From NCBI RefSeq assembly GCF_009761815.1, contig NZ_RWIN01000142.1, forward strand, positions 1 to 64,000: a stretch of 64,000 bases of DNA, in the 5' to 3' direction. Below, in pieces: positions 40,344 through 49,465 of the stretch; the first letter of the stretch is position 1, and each line of letters starts with the position of its first letter. The notes under the pieces are model-generated. The model ran no database searches. It was not told the DNA's origin and worked only from the letters and a program-made list of their open reading frames with translations. A program made the position numbers and the translations under genes. Source of the stretch: Pseudomonas sp. PB120 (GTDB taxonomy: Bacteria > Pseudomonadota > Gammaproteobacteria > Pseudomonadales > Pseudomonadaceae).

Positions 40344-41530
40344 GCCGCCCACAACAGATCACCGTTCTGGGGGCGACCGGCTCGATCGGCCTTAGTACGC
40401 TCGATGTCATCGCGCGTCATCCCCAGCGCTATCAGGTCTTTGCCCTGAGTGGTTTCTCTCGCTTGAGTGAGCTGTTGGCGCTGTGCGTCAAGCACTCGCC
40501 ACGGTTCGCCGTGGTGCCTGAAGCGGTCGTCGCCCGAACCCTGCAGGACGACCTGCGCGCGGCCGGTCTGTCGACCCGTGTGCTGGTCGGGGAGGAGGGC
40601 CTGTGTCAGGTCGCCTCCGATCCTGAAGTCGACGCGGTCATGGCTGCAATCGTGGGGGCTGCGGGCTTGCGTCCGACCCTGGCGGCGGTCGAAGCTGGCA
40701 AGAAGATTCTCCTGGCTAACAAAGAAGCACTGGTGATGTCCGGTGCTTTGTTCATGCAGGCGGTGCGCAAAAGCGGTTCGGTGCTGTTGCCGATCGACAG
40801 CGAGCACAACGCGATTTTCCAGTGCATGCCACAGGATTTCGCCCGTGGTCTGGGGGCGGTCGGTGTGCGGCGGATCTTGCTTACGGCCTCTGGCGGTCCG
40901 TTCCGACAGACGCCGATGGCTGAACTGGCGCATGTTACCCCTGAGCAGGCGTGTGCCCACCCGAACTGGTCGATGGGGCGCAAAATCTCGGTCGATTCGG
41001 CCAGCATGATGAACAAAGGGCTGGAATTGATCGAAGCCTGTTGGCTGTTCGATGCCAAGCCAGCCCAGGTCGAAGTGGTGATTCACCCGCAGAGCGTGAT
41101 CCATTCGCTGGTCGATTACATCGACGGTTCGGTATTGGCGCAGTTGGGTAACCCGGATATGCGCACCCCGATTGCCAACGCGCTGGCCTGGCCGGAGCGA
41201 ATCGATTCGGGTGTTGCACCGCTGGACCTTTTTGCCATTGCGCGCCTGGACTTCCAGGCCCCCGATGAAACGCGGTTCCCTTGCCTGCGGCTGGCGCGTC
41301 AAGCTGCCGAAGCGGGTGATAGCGCGCCGGCCATGCTGAATGCGGCGAATGAAGTGGCGGTTGCGGCCTTTCTCGACGGGCGGGTTCGTTACCCGGAAAT
41401 CGCGAGTATCATCGAAGAAGTCCTGGGGCTCGAACCGGTTGTTGCGGTGAACGATCTCGAGGCGGTGTTCACGGCCGACGCGAAAGCACGAGTACTGGCC
41501 GGTCAGTGGTTGAGTCGTCACGGGCGATAG
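40340..41530 (+). CDS. dxr: 1-deoxy-D-xylulose 5-phosphate reductoisomerase
   Basis: Dxr converts DXP to 2-C-methyl-D-erythritol 4-phosphate with NADPH and a divalent metal, the committed step of the MEP isoprenoid pathway. The 396-aa protein starts from a GTG at 40340 that overlaps the cdsA stop (GTGA), giving MSRPQQITVLGATGSIG with the NADPH loop at 9-15. It keeps the metal and substrate motifs LLPIDSEHNAIFQ and SVDSASMMNKGLELIEA. The ATG at 40325 would add five residues and lacks a ribosome binding site. ispD, two steps later in the pathway, is at 60925. Confidence 0.97.
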   Translation: MSRPQQITVLGATGSIGLSTLDVIARHPQRYQVFALSGFSRLSELLALCVKHSPRFAVVPEAVVARTLQDDLRAAGLSTRVLVGEEGLCQVASDPEVDAVMAAIVGAAGLRPTLAAVEAGKKILLANKEALVMSGALFMQAVRKSGSVLLPIDSEHNAIFQCMPQDFARGLGAVGVRRILLTASGGPFRQTPMAELAHVTPEQACAHPNWSMGRKISVDSASMMNKGLELIEACWLFDAKPAQVEVVIHPQSVIHSLVDYIDGSVLAQLGNPDMRTPIANALAWPERIDSGVAPLDLFAIARLDFQAPDETRFPCLRLARQAAEAGDSAPAMLNAANEVAVAAFLDGRVRYPEIASIIEEVLGLEPVVAVNDLEAVFTADAKARVLAGQWLSRHGR

Positions 41531-41584
41531 GTGCTGCAAAATGCGGGTCCAATGCGGCACCGAACAGGAATGCGGAGAAAGTAG

Positions 41585-42937
41585 ATGAGCGCGCTCTATA
41601 TGATTGTCGGCACCCTTGTGGCTTTGGGCGTGCTGGTCACCTTCCACGAATTCGGCCATTTCTGGGTCGCACGTCGCTGTGGGGTCAAAGTGCTGCGTTT
41701 CTCCGTGGGCTTTGGCATGCCGCTGCTGCGCTGGCACGACAAGCAGGGCACCGAGTTCGTTGTGGCTGCCATTCCATTGGGCGGCTACGTGAAAATGCTC
41801 GATGAGCGCGAAGGCGAAGTCCCGGTCGATCAGCTCGATCAATCTTTCAATCGCAAATCCGTTCGTCAACGCATTGCTATCGTTGCGGCTGGCCCGATTG
41901 CCAACTTCCTGTTGGCGATGATTTTTTTCTGGGTGCTCGCCATGCTCGGCAGCCAGCAGGTGCGGCCGGTCATTGGTGCGGTCGAGTCCGGCAGTATTGC
42001 CGCCAAGGCAGGGTTGAGCTCGGGGCAGGAAATTGTGGCCATCGATGGCGAGCCGACTTCCGGCTGGGCGGCGGTGAATCTGCAACTGGTCCGCCGTCTC
42101 GGCGAGAGTGGCACCCTCCAGCTTCTGGTCCGCGAGCAAGGCTCCACTGCGGATTCGCCTCGTGAGCTGGCTTTGGACAAGTGGCTCAAGGGGGCTGATG
42201 AGCCGGATCCGATTCGCTCGCTGGGTATTCGCCCTTGGCGCCCTGCGTTGCCACCGGTGCTCGCCGAACTCGATCCGAAAGGGCCGGCTCAGGCTGCCGG
42301 CCTGAAAACCGGGGACCGGTTGCTGACGCTGGATGGTAAACCGCTGGATGACTGGCAGCAGGTGGTGGATACGGTCCGTATGCATCCCGATACCAAAATC
42401 ATGCTGCGCGTGGAGCGCGATGGTGCTCAAATCGAAGTCCCTGTGACGCTGGCCGCTCGCGGCGAGAGCAAGTCGCCAAGCGGTTACCTGGGGGCAGGGG
42501 TGAAAGCAGTCGATTGGCCGCCAGAGATGATTCGCGAGGTCAGTTATGGCCCGGTGGCAGCGATTGGGGAGGGCGCTCGTCGCACCTGGACCATGAGCAT
42601 ACTGACCCTCGATTCACTGAAGAAAATGTTGTTCGGCGAGCTCTCGGTAAAAAACTTGAGTGGACCGATAACCATTGCTAAAGTGGCGGGCGCTTCTGCC
42701 CAGTCGGGTGTCGCTGATTTCCTGAATTTCCTTGCTTATCTGAGTATTAGCTTGGGTGTTCTGAATTTGTTGCCTATTCCTGTACTGGATGGGGGGCATT
42801 TGTTGTTTTATCTGATCGAGTGGGCGCGTGGTCGTCCCTTGTCAGATCGGGTGCAGGGTTGGGGGATACAGATCGGTATCAGTTTGGTGGTCGGGGTGAT
42901 GTTGCTCGCTCTGGTCAATGATTTGGGCCGTCTGTAA
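41585..42937 (+). CDS. rseP: RIP metalloprotease RseP
   Basis: RseP (MucP in P. aeruginosa) is the site-2 zinc protease that cuts the anti-sigma factor inside the membrane and releases the envelope-stress sigma factor (AlgU/RpoE). The 450-aa protein has HEFGH at 21-25 in the first membrane helix, two PDZ domains (about 115-200 and 215-305), and the third metal ligand in NLLPIPVLDGGH (D402). AGGAATGCGGAGAAAG upstream supplies the ribosome binding site. It opens the bamA-lpx segment, separated from bamA by a terminator-like hairpin. Confidence 0.97.
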   Translation: MSALYMIVGTLVALGVLVTFHEFGHFWVARRCGVKVLRFSVGFGMPLLRWHDKQGTEFVVAAIPLGGYVKMLDEREGEVPVDQLDQSFNRKSVRQRIAIVAAGPIANFLLAMIFFWVLAMLGSQQVRPVIGAVESGSIAAKAGLSSGQEIVAIDGEPTSGWAAVNLQLVRRLGESGTLQLLVREQGSTADSPRELALDKWLKGADEPDPIRSLGIRPWRPALPPVLAELDPKGPAQAAGLKTGDRLLTLDGKPLDDWQQVVDTVRMHPDTKIMLRVERDGAQIEVPVTLAARGESKSPSGYLGAGVKAVDWPPEMIREVSYGPVAAIGEGARRTWTMSILTLDSLKKMLFGELSVKNLSGPITIAKVAGASAQSGVADFLNFLAYLSISLGVLNLLPIPVLDGGHLLFYLIEWARGRPLSDRVQGWGIQIGISLVVGVMLLALVNDLGRL

Positions 42938-42957
42938 CACTTCGCTGAATTGCGAAT

Positions 42958-42983
42958 CTGCCGCATTTTGCGGCAGTTTGTTT
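42958..42983 (+). terminator. Terminator-like hairpin between rseP and bamA
   Basis: The stem ctgccgca (42958-42965) / tgcggcag (42969-42976) with a 3-nt loop is followed by tttgttt. It may give bamA partly independent expression from its upstream operon. Confidence 0.75.
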
Positions 42984-43011
42984 ATTGCCAGTTGGAATAA
43001 GAAAGGACTTC

Positions 43012-45402
43012 ATGAAACGTCTGCTGCTAACTGCGGTTCTCACCGTATTGATGATCGCCGAAGTTCACGCCGAGTCCTTCACTATCTCTGATATTCGCGT
43101 CAATGGCCTCCAGCGGGTCTCCGCGGGTAGCGTCTTTGGTGCTTTGCCGTTGAACGTCGGTGAACAGGCGGATGATCGTCGCCTGGTGGAATCCACTCGT
43201 GCGCTGTTCAAAACCGGGTTCTTTCAAGATATCCAGCTGGGCCGCGATGGCAACGTCCTGGTCATTACTGTAGTCGAGCGTCCGTCGGTCGCCAGTATCG
43301 AGATCGAGGGTAACAAAGCGATCTCCACTGAAGACCTGATGAAGGGTCTCAAACAGTCCGGCCTGGCCGAAGGCGAGATCTTCCAGCGTGCCACCCTCGA
43401 AGGCGTGCGTAACGAACTGCAGCGCCAGTACGTCGCTCAGGGCCGCTACTCGGCCACCGTCGATACCGAAGTTGTGCCGCAGCCGCGTAACCGCGTGGCG
43501 CTGAAGGTCAACATCAACGAAGGCACCGTCGCCGCTATCCAGCACATCAACGTGGTGGGTAACACCGTCTTTCCTGACGAAGACCTGATCGACCTGTTCG
43601 AACTCAAGACGACCAACTGGTTGTCGTTCTTCAAGAACGATGACAAGTACGCTCGCGAAAAACTGTCCGGTGACCTGGAGCGGCTGCGTTCCTACTACCT
43701 GGACCGCGGCTATATCAACATGGATATCGCTTCGACCCAGGTGTCCATCACCCCGGACAAGAAACACGTCTATATCACTGTCAACGTCAACGAAGGCGAG
43801 AAGTACACCGTTCGTGACGTCAAGCTGAGCGGCGACCTGAAAGTCCCTGAAGACCAGGTCAAGTCCCTGCTGCTGGTCCAGAAAGGCCAGGTGTTCTCGC
43901 GCAAGCTGATGACCACCACGTCCGAACTGATCACCCGTCGTCTGGGTAACGAGGGTTACACCTTCGCCAACGTTAACGGCGTGCCGCAGCCTCATGATGA
44001 AGACCACACGGTTGACATCACTTTCGCCGTGGACCCGGGCAAGCGTGCATACGTCAACCGCATCAACTTCCGTGGCAACACCAAGTCCGAAGACGAAGTG
44101 CTGCGTCGTGAAATGCGCCAGATGGAAGGTGGTTGGGCTTCGACTTACCTGATCGACCAATCCAAGACCCGTCTCGAGCGTCTGGGCTTCTTCAAGGAAG
44201 TCAACGTCGAAACCCCGGCCGTACCGGGCGTGGACGACCAGGTTGACGTGAACTACAGCGTCGAAGAACAGGCTTCCGGTTCGATTACCGCCAGCGTCGG
44301 TTTCGCCCAGAGCGCCGGTCTGATCCTTGGTGGTTCGATCACCCAGAACAACTTCCTGGGTACAGGTAACAAGGTCAGCATCGGTTTGACCCGCAGCCAA
44401 TACCAGAGCCGGTATAACTTCGGTTATGTCGACCCGTACTGGACTGCTGACGGCGTGAGCCTGGGTTACAACGCGTTCTATCGCACCACCGACTACAAAG
44501 ACCTCGACGTCGACGTAGCGAGCTACGCCGTAGACAGCCTGGGTGCTGGCGTGAGCGTTGGTTACCCGATCAGCGAGACTTCGCGTCTGACCTTCGGCCT
44601 GACTGCGCAACAGGACACCATCAAGACTGGCGTGTACACCGTTGACGAGATTTTTGACTTCGTTAACAGAGAAGGCGACAAGTACCTGAACTTCAAGGCG
44701 TCTGCCGGCTGGTCCGAGTCCACCCTGAACAAGGGCGTACTGGCGACTCGCGGCCATTCCCAAAGCCTGGTGCTTGAAACCACTACGCCTGGCAGTGACC
44801 TGTCGTTCTTCAAGCTCGATTACCGTGGCCAGTTGTTCCAGCCACTGAGCGAAAACTACACCATGCGCCTGCACACCGAGTTGGGTTATGGCGATGGTTA
44901 CGGTTCGACCGATGGCTTGCCTTTCTATGAAAACTACTATGCTGGTGGTTTCAACTCGGTTCGTGGTTTCAAGGACAGCACCTTGGGTCCGCGCAGTACC
45001 CCGAGTCGTGGTCAGGCTGTAACGGGTAACGTCGGTACTCTGGCTGACCCGGACCAGGATCCGCTGCCGTTCGGTGGTAACGTTCTGATCCAGGGTGGTG
45101 TCGAAGTGCTGTTCCCGCTGCCATTCGTCAAAGATCAACGTTCCCTGCGTACTTCGGTATTCTGGGATGTGGGTAACGTATTCGACTCCAAGTGCGATAA
45201 GACGACGAACGCCAATGTCGGCTCATCCGCTCAAACAGAGTGCAACGACATCAGCCTGAGCAACATGGCCAGTTCCGTCGGTGTGGGTGTGACCTGGGTC
45301 ACCGCGCTGGGCCCTCTGAGCTTCGCATTGGCCATGCCAGTGAAGAAACCGGATGACGCTGAGACTCAAGTGTTCCAATTCTCCCTCGGCCAGACGTTCT
45401 AA
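43012..45402 (+). CDS. bamA: Outer membrane protein assembly factor BamA
   Basis: BamA is the Omp85 core of the BAM complex that folds beta-barrel proteins into the outer membrane. The 796-aa precursor has a signal peptide cut after Ala20 (EVHA|ES), five POTRA domains (about 21-420) and a 16-strand barrel. Loop 6 has the VRGF motif at 650-653 and the last residue is Phe (GQTF). The ATG at 43012 follows AAAGGA; an in-frame ATG at 42985 would sit before the signal peptide. skp follows in the same transcript. Confidence 0.98.
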   Translation: MKRLLLTAVLTVLMIAEVHAESFTISDIRVNGLQRVSAGSVFGALPLNVGEQADDRRLVESTRALFKTGFFQDIQLGRDGNVLVITVVERPSVASIEIEGNKAISTEDLMKGLKQSGLAEGEIFQRATLEGVRNELQRQYVAQGRYSATVDTEVVPQPRNRVALKVNINEGTVAAIQHINVVGNTVFPDEDLIDLFELKTTNWLSFFKNDDKYAREKLSGDLERLRSYYLDRGYINMDIASTQVSITPDKKHVYITVNVNEGEKYTVRDVKLSGDLKVPEDQVKSLLLVQKGQVFSRKLMTTTSELITRRLGNEGYTFANVNGVPQPHDEDHTVDITFAVDPGKRAYVNRINFRGNTKSEDEVLRREMRQMEGGWASTYLIDQSKTRLERLGFFKEVNVETPAVPGVDDQVDVNYSVEEQASGSITASVGFAQSAGLILGGSITQNNFLGTGNKVSIGLTRSQYQSRYNFGYVDPYWTADGVSLGYNAFYRTTDYKDLDVDVASYAVDSLGAGVSVGYPISETSRLTFGLTAQQDTIKTGVYTVDEIFDFVNREGDKYLNFKASAGWSESTLNKGVLATRGHSQSLVLETTTPGSDLSFFKLDYRGQLFQPLSENYTMRLHTELGYGDGYGSTDGLPFYENYYAGGFNSVRGFKDSTLGPRSTPSRGQAVTGNVGTLADPDQDPLPFGGNVLIQGGVEVLFPLPFVKDQRSLRTSVFWDVGNVFDSKCDKTTNANVGSSAQTECNDISLSNMASSVGVGVTWVTALGPLSFALAMPVKKPDDAETQVFQFSLGQTF

Positions 45403-45447
45403 GCGTCTGACCCAAGATAACGACAATGGATTTTGTAGGAGTGCATC

Positions 45448-45951
45448 GTGCGTAAGTTGACTCAATTGGTTCTCCTGGCAACCGTACTGGTCGCAGGCCC
45501 GGCTTTTGCCGACATGAAAATCGCCGTTCTGAACTATCAGATGGCGCTGCTGGAATCCGACGCGGCCAAGAAATACGCCGTGGATGCCGAGAAGAAGTTC
45601 GGCCCTCAGCTGACCAAGCTGAAAACGCTGGAAAGCAGCGCCAAAGGTATCCAGGACCGCCTGATGGCCGGCGGCGACAAGATGCAGCAAGGCGAACGCG
45701 AGCGCCTGGAGCTGGAATTCAAGCAAAAGGCCCGTGACTTCCAGTTCCAGTCCAAGGAGCTGAACGAAGCCAAAGCCGTTGCTGACCGTGAAATGCTGAA
45801 GCAGCTCAAGCCGAAACTGGACAGTGCTGTGGAAGAAGTCATCAAGAAAGGTGCTTTTGACCTGGTCTTCGAGCGTGGCGCAGTGATTGATGTCAAACCT
45901 CAATACGACATCACTCGCCAGGTTATCGAGCGCATGAATCAGCTGAAGTAA
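45448..45951 (+). CDS. skp: Periplasmic chaperone Skp (OmpH)
   Basis: Skp is a trimeric periplasmic chaperone that holds unfolded outer-membrane proteins for BamA. The 167-aa precursor starts from GTG at 45448, with TAGGAG 7-10 nt before, and has a signal peptide cut after Ala21 (GPAFA|DMKIA). The mature chain starts with a beta strand (KIAVLNYQMALL) and continues as a long charged coiled-coil arm (about 60-120), then VIDVKPQYDIT. lpxD starts 3 nt after the stop. Confidence 0.95.
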   Translation: MRKLTQLVLLATVLVAGPAFADMKIAVLNYQMALLESDAAKKYAVDAEKKFGPQLTKLKTLESSAKGIQDRLMAGGDKMQQGERERLELEFKQKARDFQFQSKELNEAKAVADREMLKQLKPKLDSAVEEVIKKGAFDLVFERGAVIDVKPQYDITRQVIERMNQLK

Positions 45952-45954
45952 TCC

Positions 45955-47010
45955 ATGACAGCGACCATAAAGCTCGGCCAATTGGCCGAGTTCCTCGGCG
46001 CCACGCTACGTGGCGACCCGGAGAAGGAAATTACTGGGCTAGCCACTTTGCAAGAGGCTGGCCCAGCTCAGTTGAGCTTTCTCGCAAACCCTCAATACCG
46101 TAAGTACCTGCCTGACAGTCGGGCCGCGGCCTTGTTGCTCAAGGCGGCGGATGCCGAAGGTTTCGCCGGTAATGCGCTGGTGGTGCCTGATCCGTATCTG
46201 GCCTACGCGCGGGTGTCCCATCTGTTCGATCCCAAGCCGAAGGCAGCAGCCGGTATTCACCCGACCGCAGTCGTGGCAGAGGATGCAGTGGTTGACCCTG
46301 CGGCGAGCATTGGTGCGTTTGTGGTCATAGAAAGCGCTGCGCGTATTGCGGCGGGCGTGACGATCGGTGCGCACTGCTTCATCGGCGCCCGCTGCGAAAT
46401 TGGCGAGGGCGGTTGGCTGGCTCCGCGAGTGACGCTCTACCATGATGTCCGTATTGGCAAGCGTGTGGTGATTCAGTCGGGTGCTGTCCTGGGTGGCGAA
46501 GGTTTCGGTTTCGCCAACGAGAAAGGCGTCTGGCAGAAAATCGCCCAGATCGGTGGTGTCCTTGTTGGCGACGATGTCGAGATTGGCGTTAATACTGCCA
46601 TCGACCGTGGCGCCCTGGCCGATACCATTCTGGGCAATGGCGTGAAGCTCGACAATCAGATCCAGATCGCCCATAACGTGCAGGTCGGTGACCACACCGC
46701 CATGGCTGCGTGCGTGGGCATCTCCGGCAGCACCAAAATCGGCAAGCATTGCATGCTCGCCGGGGGTGTCGGGCTGGTGGGGCATATTGAAATTTGCGAC
46801 AACGTTTTTATCACCGGGATGACCATGGTGACCCATTCGATTACTGAAAAGGGTTCCTATTCGTCCGGTACGGCCATGCAACCGGCTGCCGAGTGGCGCA
46901 AAAGCGCGGCACGCATCCGCCAGCTCGATGACATCGCGCGGCGTCTGCGACAGTTGGAAAAGCGTGTAGGGGAAGTGACCCCTGACGGTAATGCTTCATC
47001 AGATGGCTGA
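45955..47010 (+). CDS. lpxD: UDP-3-O-(3-hydroxyacyl)glucosamine N-acyltransferase
   Basis: LpxD adds the second 3-hydroxyacyl chain, at the 2-amino position, in lipid A synthesis. The 351-aa protein has the uridine-binding N-terminal domain (KLGQLAEFLGATLRGDPEKEI), a left-handed beta-helix of hexapeptide repeats (about 105-310) with the catalytic-type His in QIAHNVQVGDHTAMAACVGI, and a C-terminal helix. The gene begins 3 nt after skp, so the two are co-translated. A hairpin in the next gap may affect readthrough to fabZ. Confidence 0.97.
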   Translation: MTATIKLGQLAEFLGATLRGDPEKEITGLATLQEAGPAQLSFLANPQYRKYLPDSRAAALLLKAADAEGFAGNALVVPDPYLAYARVSHLFDPKPKAAAGIHPTAVVAEDAVVDPAASIGAFVVIESAARIAAGVTIGAHCFIGARCEIGEGGWLAPRVTLYHDVRIGKRVVIQSGAVLGGEGFGFANEKGVWQKIAQIGGVLVGDDVEIGVNTAIDRGALADTILGNGVKLDNQIQIAHNVQVGDHTAMAACVGISGSTKIGKHCMLAGGVGLVGHIEICDNVFITGMTMVTHSITEKGSYSSGTAMQPAAEWRKSAARIRQLDDIARRLRQLEKRVGEVTPDGNASSDG

Positions 47011-47064
47011 TACCATTTCCATATCAAGTGTGCACAGCCGCTAGACTGCCTCCTTGATTTGCTA

Positions 47065-47090
47065 GAGGCGCGCGCGTCAATCGCGCGCTC
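47065..47090 (+). other. GC-rich hairpin in the lpxD-fabZ gap
   Basis: gcgcgcg (47070-47076) pairs with cgcgcgc (47082-47088) across a tcaat loop, extendable by gag/ctc at the base. There is no T-run, so it is not a standard terminator. It sits 29 nt before the fabZ ATG in a 108-nt gap, an unusually long break within this tightly packed run. Confidence 0.55.
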
Positions 47091-47118
47091 CCAATCTTTA
47101 CATAGGCTTCCCCCCGAA

Positions 47119-47559
47119 ATGATGGACATCAACGAGATTCGCGAATACCTGCCTCACCGTTACCCGTTCCTGCTGGTGGACCGGGTCGTGGATCTGGATG
47201 TGGAAGGCAAGCGCATTCGCGCCTACAAGAATGTCAGCATCAACGAACCGTTCTTCAATGGCCATTTCCCTGCGCATCCAATCATGCCGGGCGTATTGAT
47301 CATCGAAGCGATGGCTCAGGCTGCCGGGATCCTTGGTTTCAAAATGCTCGACGTGAAACCAGCCGATGGCACGCTTTACTACTTCGTCGGCTCCGACAAG
47401 CTGCGCTTCCGTCAGCCGGTGCTGCCGGGCGATCAACTGATCCTTGAAGCCAAGTTCCTGAGCTGCAAGCGCCAGATCTGGAAGTTCGAGTGCCAGGCGT
47501 CGGTCGACGGCAAACCGGTCTGCTCTGCAGAAATCATCTGCGCGGAACGCAAACTATGA
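47119..47559 (+). CDS. fabZ: 3-hydroxyacyl-[acyl-carrier-protein] dehydratase FabZ
   Basis: FabZ dehydrates 3-hydroxyacyl-ACP in fatty acid elongation and competes with LpxA/LpxD for the same 3-hydroxyacyl-ACP, so its place between them is fitting. The 146-aa hotdog-fold protein has the catalytic His49 (NGHFPAHPIMPG) and Glu63 (IIEAMAQAAG). Met1 or Met2 could be the start (ATGATG at 47119); an upstream ATG at 47059 lies in the hairpin region. No clear Shine-Dalgarno sequence is present (cttccccccgaa). The stop overlaps the lpxA ATG by four bases. Confidence 0.97.
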   Translation: MMDINEIREYLPHRYPFLLVDRVVDLDVEGKRIRAYKNVSINEPFFNGHFPAHPIMPGVLIIEAMAQAAGILGFKMLDVKPADGTLYYFVGSDKLRFRQPVLPGDQLILEAKFLSCKRQIWKFECQASVDGKPVCSAEIICAERKL

Positions 47560-48332
47560 GTTTGATTGACCCTCGCGCAATCATCGATCCGACGGCCATC
47601 CTGGCCGACGACGTCGAGGTCGGCCCGTGGTCGATCATCGGCGCAGGTGTGGAAATCGGCGAGGGAACAGTGATCGGGCCGCACGTGATTCTCAAAGGCC
47701 CGACCCGAATCGGTAAGCACAACCGCATCTACCAGTTTTCCTCGGTAGGCGAGGACACGCCCGACCTGAAGTACAAGGGTGAAGAAACTCGCCTGGTCAT
47801 TGGTGACCATAACGTCATTCGCGAAGGCGTGACGATTCACCGTGGCACCGTTCAGGATCGTTCGGAAACGACCCTCGGCGATCACAACCTGATCATGGCC
47901 TATGCGCACATTGGCCACGACAGTGTCATCGGCAACCACTGCATCCTGGTCAACAACACGGCACTGGCTGGTCACGTGCACGTTGAAGACTGGGCGATCC
48001 TGTCCGGCTTCACCCTGGTTCATCAGTACTGCCACATTGGCGCCCACAGCTTTTCCGGTATGGGCACTGCCATCGGCAAGGATGTTCCCGCGTACGTCAC
48101 GGTGTTCGGCAACCCGGCCGAAGCGCGCAGCATGAACTTCGAAGGCATGCGCCGTCGTGGTTTCAGCGAAGACGCGATCCACGCCCTGCGTCGTGCCTAC
48201 AAGGTGGTTTACCGCCAGGGCCTGACGGTCGAGCAAGCGCTCGCCGAACTGGCCGAACCGTCGGACCAGTTTCCGGAAGTGGCGGTGTTCCGTGATTCGA
48301 TCCAGTGTTCGACTCGTGGCATCACGCGTTAA
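47556..48332 (+). CDS. lpxA: UDP-N-acetylglucosamine O-acyltransferase LpxA
   Basis: LpxA starts lipid A synthesis by transferring a 3-hydroxyacyl chain from ACP to UDP-GlcNAc. The 258-aa beta-helix protein has the catalytic His in AHIGHDSVIG (H121, equivalent to E. coli H125). Residue 169 in HSFSGMGTAIG is Met, the hydrocarbon-ruler residue that in P. aeruginosa selects C10 chains, where E. coli has Gly for C14. The start overlaps fabZ by four bases, and lpxB begins 2 nt after the stop. Confidence 0.98.
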   Translation: MSLIDPRAIIDPTAILADDVEVGPWSIIGAGVEIGEGTVIGPHVILKGPTRIGKHNRIYQFSSVGEDTPDLKYKGEETRLVIGDHNVIREGVTIHRGTVQDRSETTLGDHNLIMAYAHIGHDSVIGNHCILVNNTALAGHVHVEDWAILSGFTLVHQYCHIGAHSFSGMGTAIGKDVPAYVTVFGNPAEARSMNFEGMRRRGFSEDAIHALRRAYKVVYRQGLTVEQALAELAEPSDQFPEVAVFRDSIQCSTRGITR

Positions 48333-48334
48333 TC

Positions 48335-49465
48335 ATGGCTAATCTGCGTATTGCGCTGGTAGCGGGAGAGGCTTCCGGTGACATTTTGGGTGCGGGCCTC
48401 ATGCGCGCACTCAAAGCTCAGCATCCGGCCGTCGAGTTCATTGGGGTGGGCGGTCCGCTGATGCAGGCCGAGGGCCTGACCTCGTATTTTCCGATGGAGC
48501 GTCTCTCTGTCATGGGCCTGGTGGAAGTGCTGGGTCGATTGCGTGAGTTGCTGGCACGTCGCAAGAAACTGGTCGCTGACCTGATCGCCGAGAAGCCGGA
48601 CGTGTTCATCGGTATCGATGCCCCGGACTTCAACCTCAATATCGAACTCAAGCTGCGTCAGGCCGGGATCAAGACCGTGCATTACGTCAGCCCGTCGGTG
48701 TGGGCGTGGCGGCAGAAGCGAGTGCTGAAGATCCGCGAAGGCTGCGATCTGATGCTGACGCTGTTTCCGTTCGAAGCAAAATTCTATGAAGAGAAGGGCG
48801 TGCCGGTGCGGTTTGTCGGACACTCCCTGGCGGATGCCATTCCGCTGGAAGCCGATCGTGCGGCGGCGCGGGCCGAACTCGGCTTGCCCGATGGGCCGCT
48901 GGTTGCGCTGATGCCGGGCAGTCGTGGTGGCGAAGTCGGTCGTCTGGGGGGATTGTTCCTTGATACGGCCCAGCGTCTGCGCGCCATGCGCCCCGGTGTT
49001 CGGTTTGTCATGCCGTGCGCCAGCCCTGAACGCCGTGTGCAGCTCGAAGAACTGCTGGCCGGGCGCGACCTGCCGCTGACCTTGCTCGATGGTAAATCAC
49101 ACTTGGCGTTGGCAGCCTGCAACGCAGTGTTGATCGCCTCCGGAACCGCGACCCTTGAAGCGCTGTTGTACAAGCGGCCGATGGTGGTTGCGTATCGTCT
49201 GGCACCGCTGACGTTCTGGATTCTCAAGCGCATGGTGAAAAGCCCCTACGTCTCCTTGCCGAACCTGTTGGCCCAGCGTTTGTTGGTGCCCGAATTGTTG
49301 CAGGACGATGCCACGGTTGAAGCCCTGGCCCAGACGCTGTCGCCATTGATCGAAGGTGGCGAAGAACAGACCCGCGGCTTCGACGAAATTCACCGGACCT
49401 TGCGTCTGGACGCCTCCAATCAGGCTGCGGATGCAGTGCTGAAGCTGATCGGCCAAGTACAATGA
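48335..49465 (+). CDS. lpxB: Lipid-A-disaccharide synthase LpxB
   Basis: LpxB joins UDP-2,3-diacylglucosamine to lipid X to give the lipid A disaccharide, at the cytoplasmic face of the inner membrane. The 376-aa GT19 protein has the family start ALVAGEASGDILGAGLM, the GIDAPDFNLNIELKLRQAGI segment, HYVSPSVWAWRQKR and the C-terminal SGTATLEALLYKRPMVVAYR. It starts 2 nt after lpxA and its stop overlaps rnhB by four bases. Confidence 0.97.
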   Translation: MANLRIALVAGEASGDILGAGLMRALKAQHPAVEFIGVGGPLMQAEGLTSYFPMERLSVMGLVEVLGRLRELLARRKKLVADLIAEKPDVFIGIDAPDFNLNIELKLRQAGIKTVHYVSPSVWAWRQKRVLKIREGCDLMLTLFPFEAKFYEEKGVPVRFVGHSLADAIPLEADRAAARAELGLPDGPLVALMPGSRGGEVGRLGGLFLDTAQRLRAMRPGVRFVMPCASPERRVQLEELLAGRDLPLTLLDGKSHLALAACNAVLIASGTATLEALLYKRPMVVAYRLAPLTFWILKRMVKSPYVSLPNLLAQRLLVPELLQDDATVEALAQTLSPLIEGGEEQTRGFDEIHRTLRLDASNQAADAVLKLIGQVQ

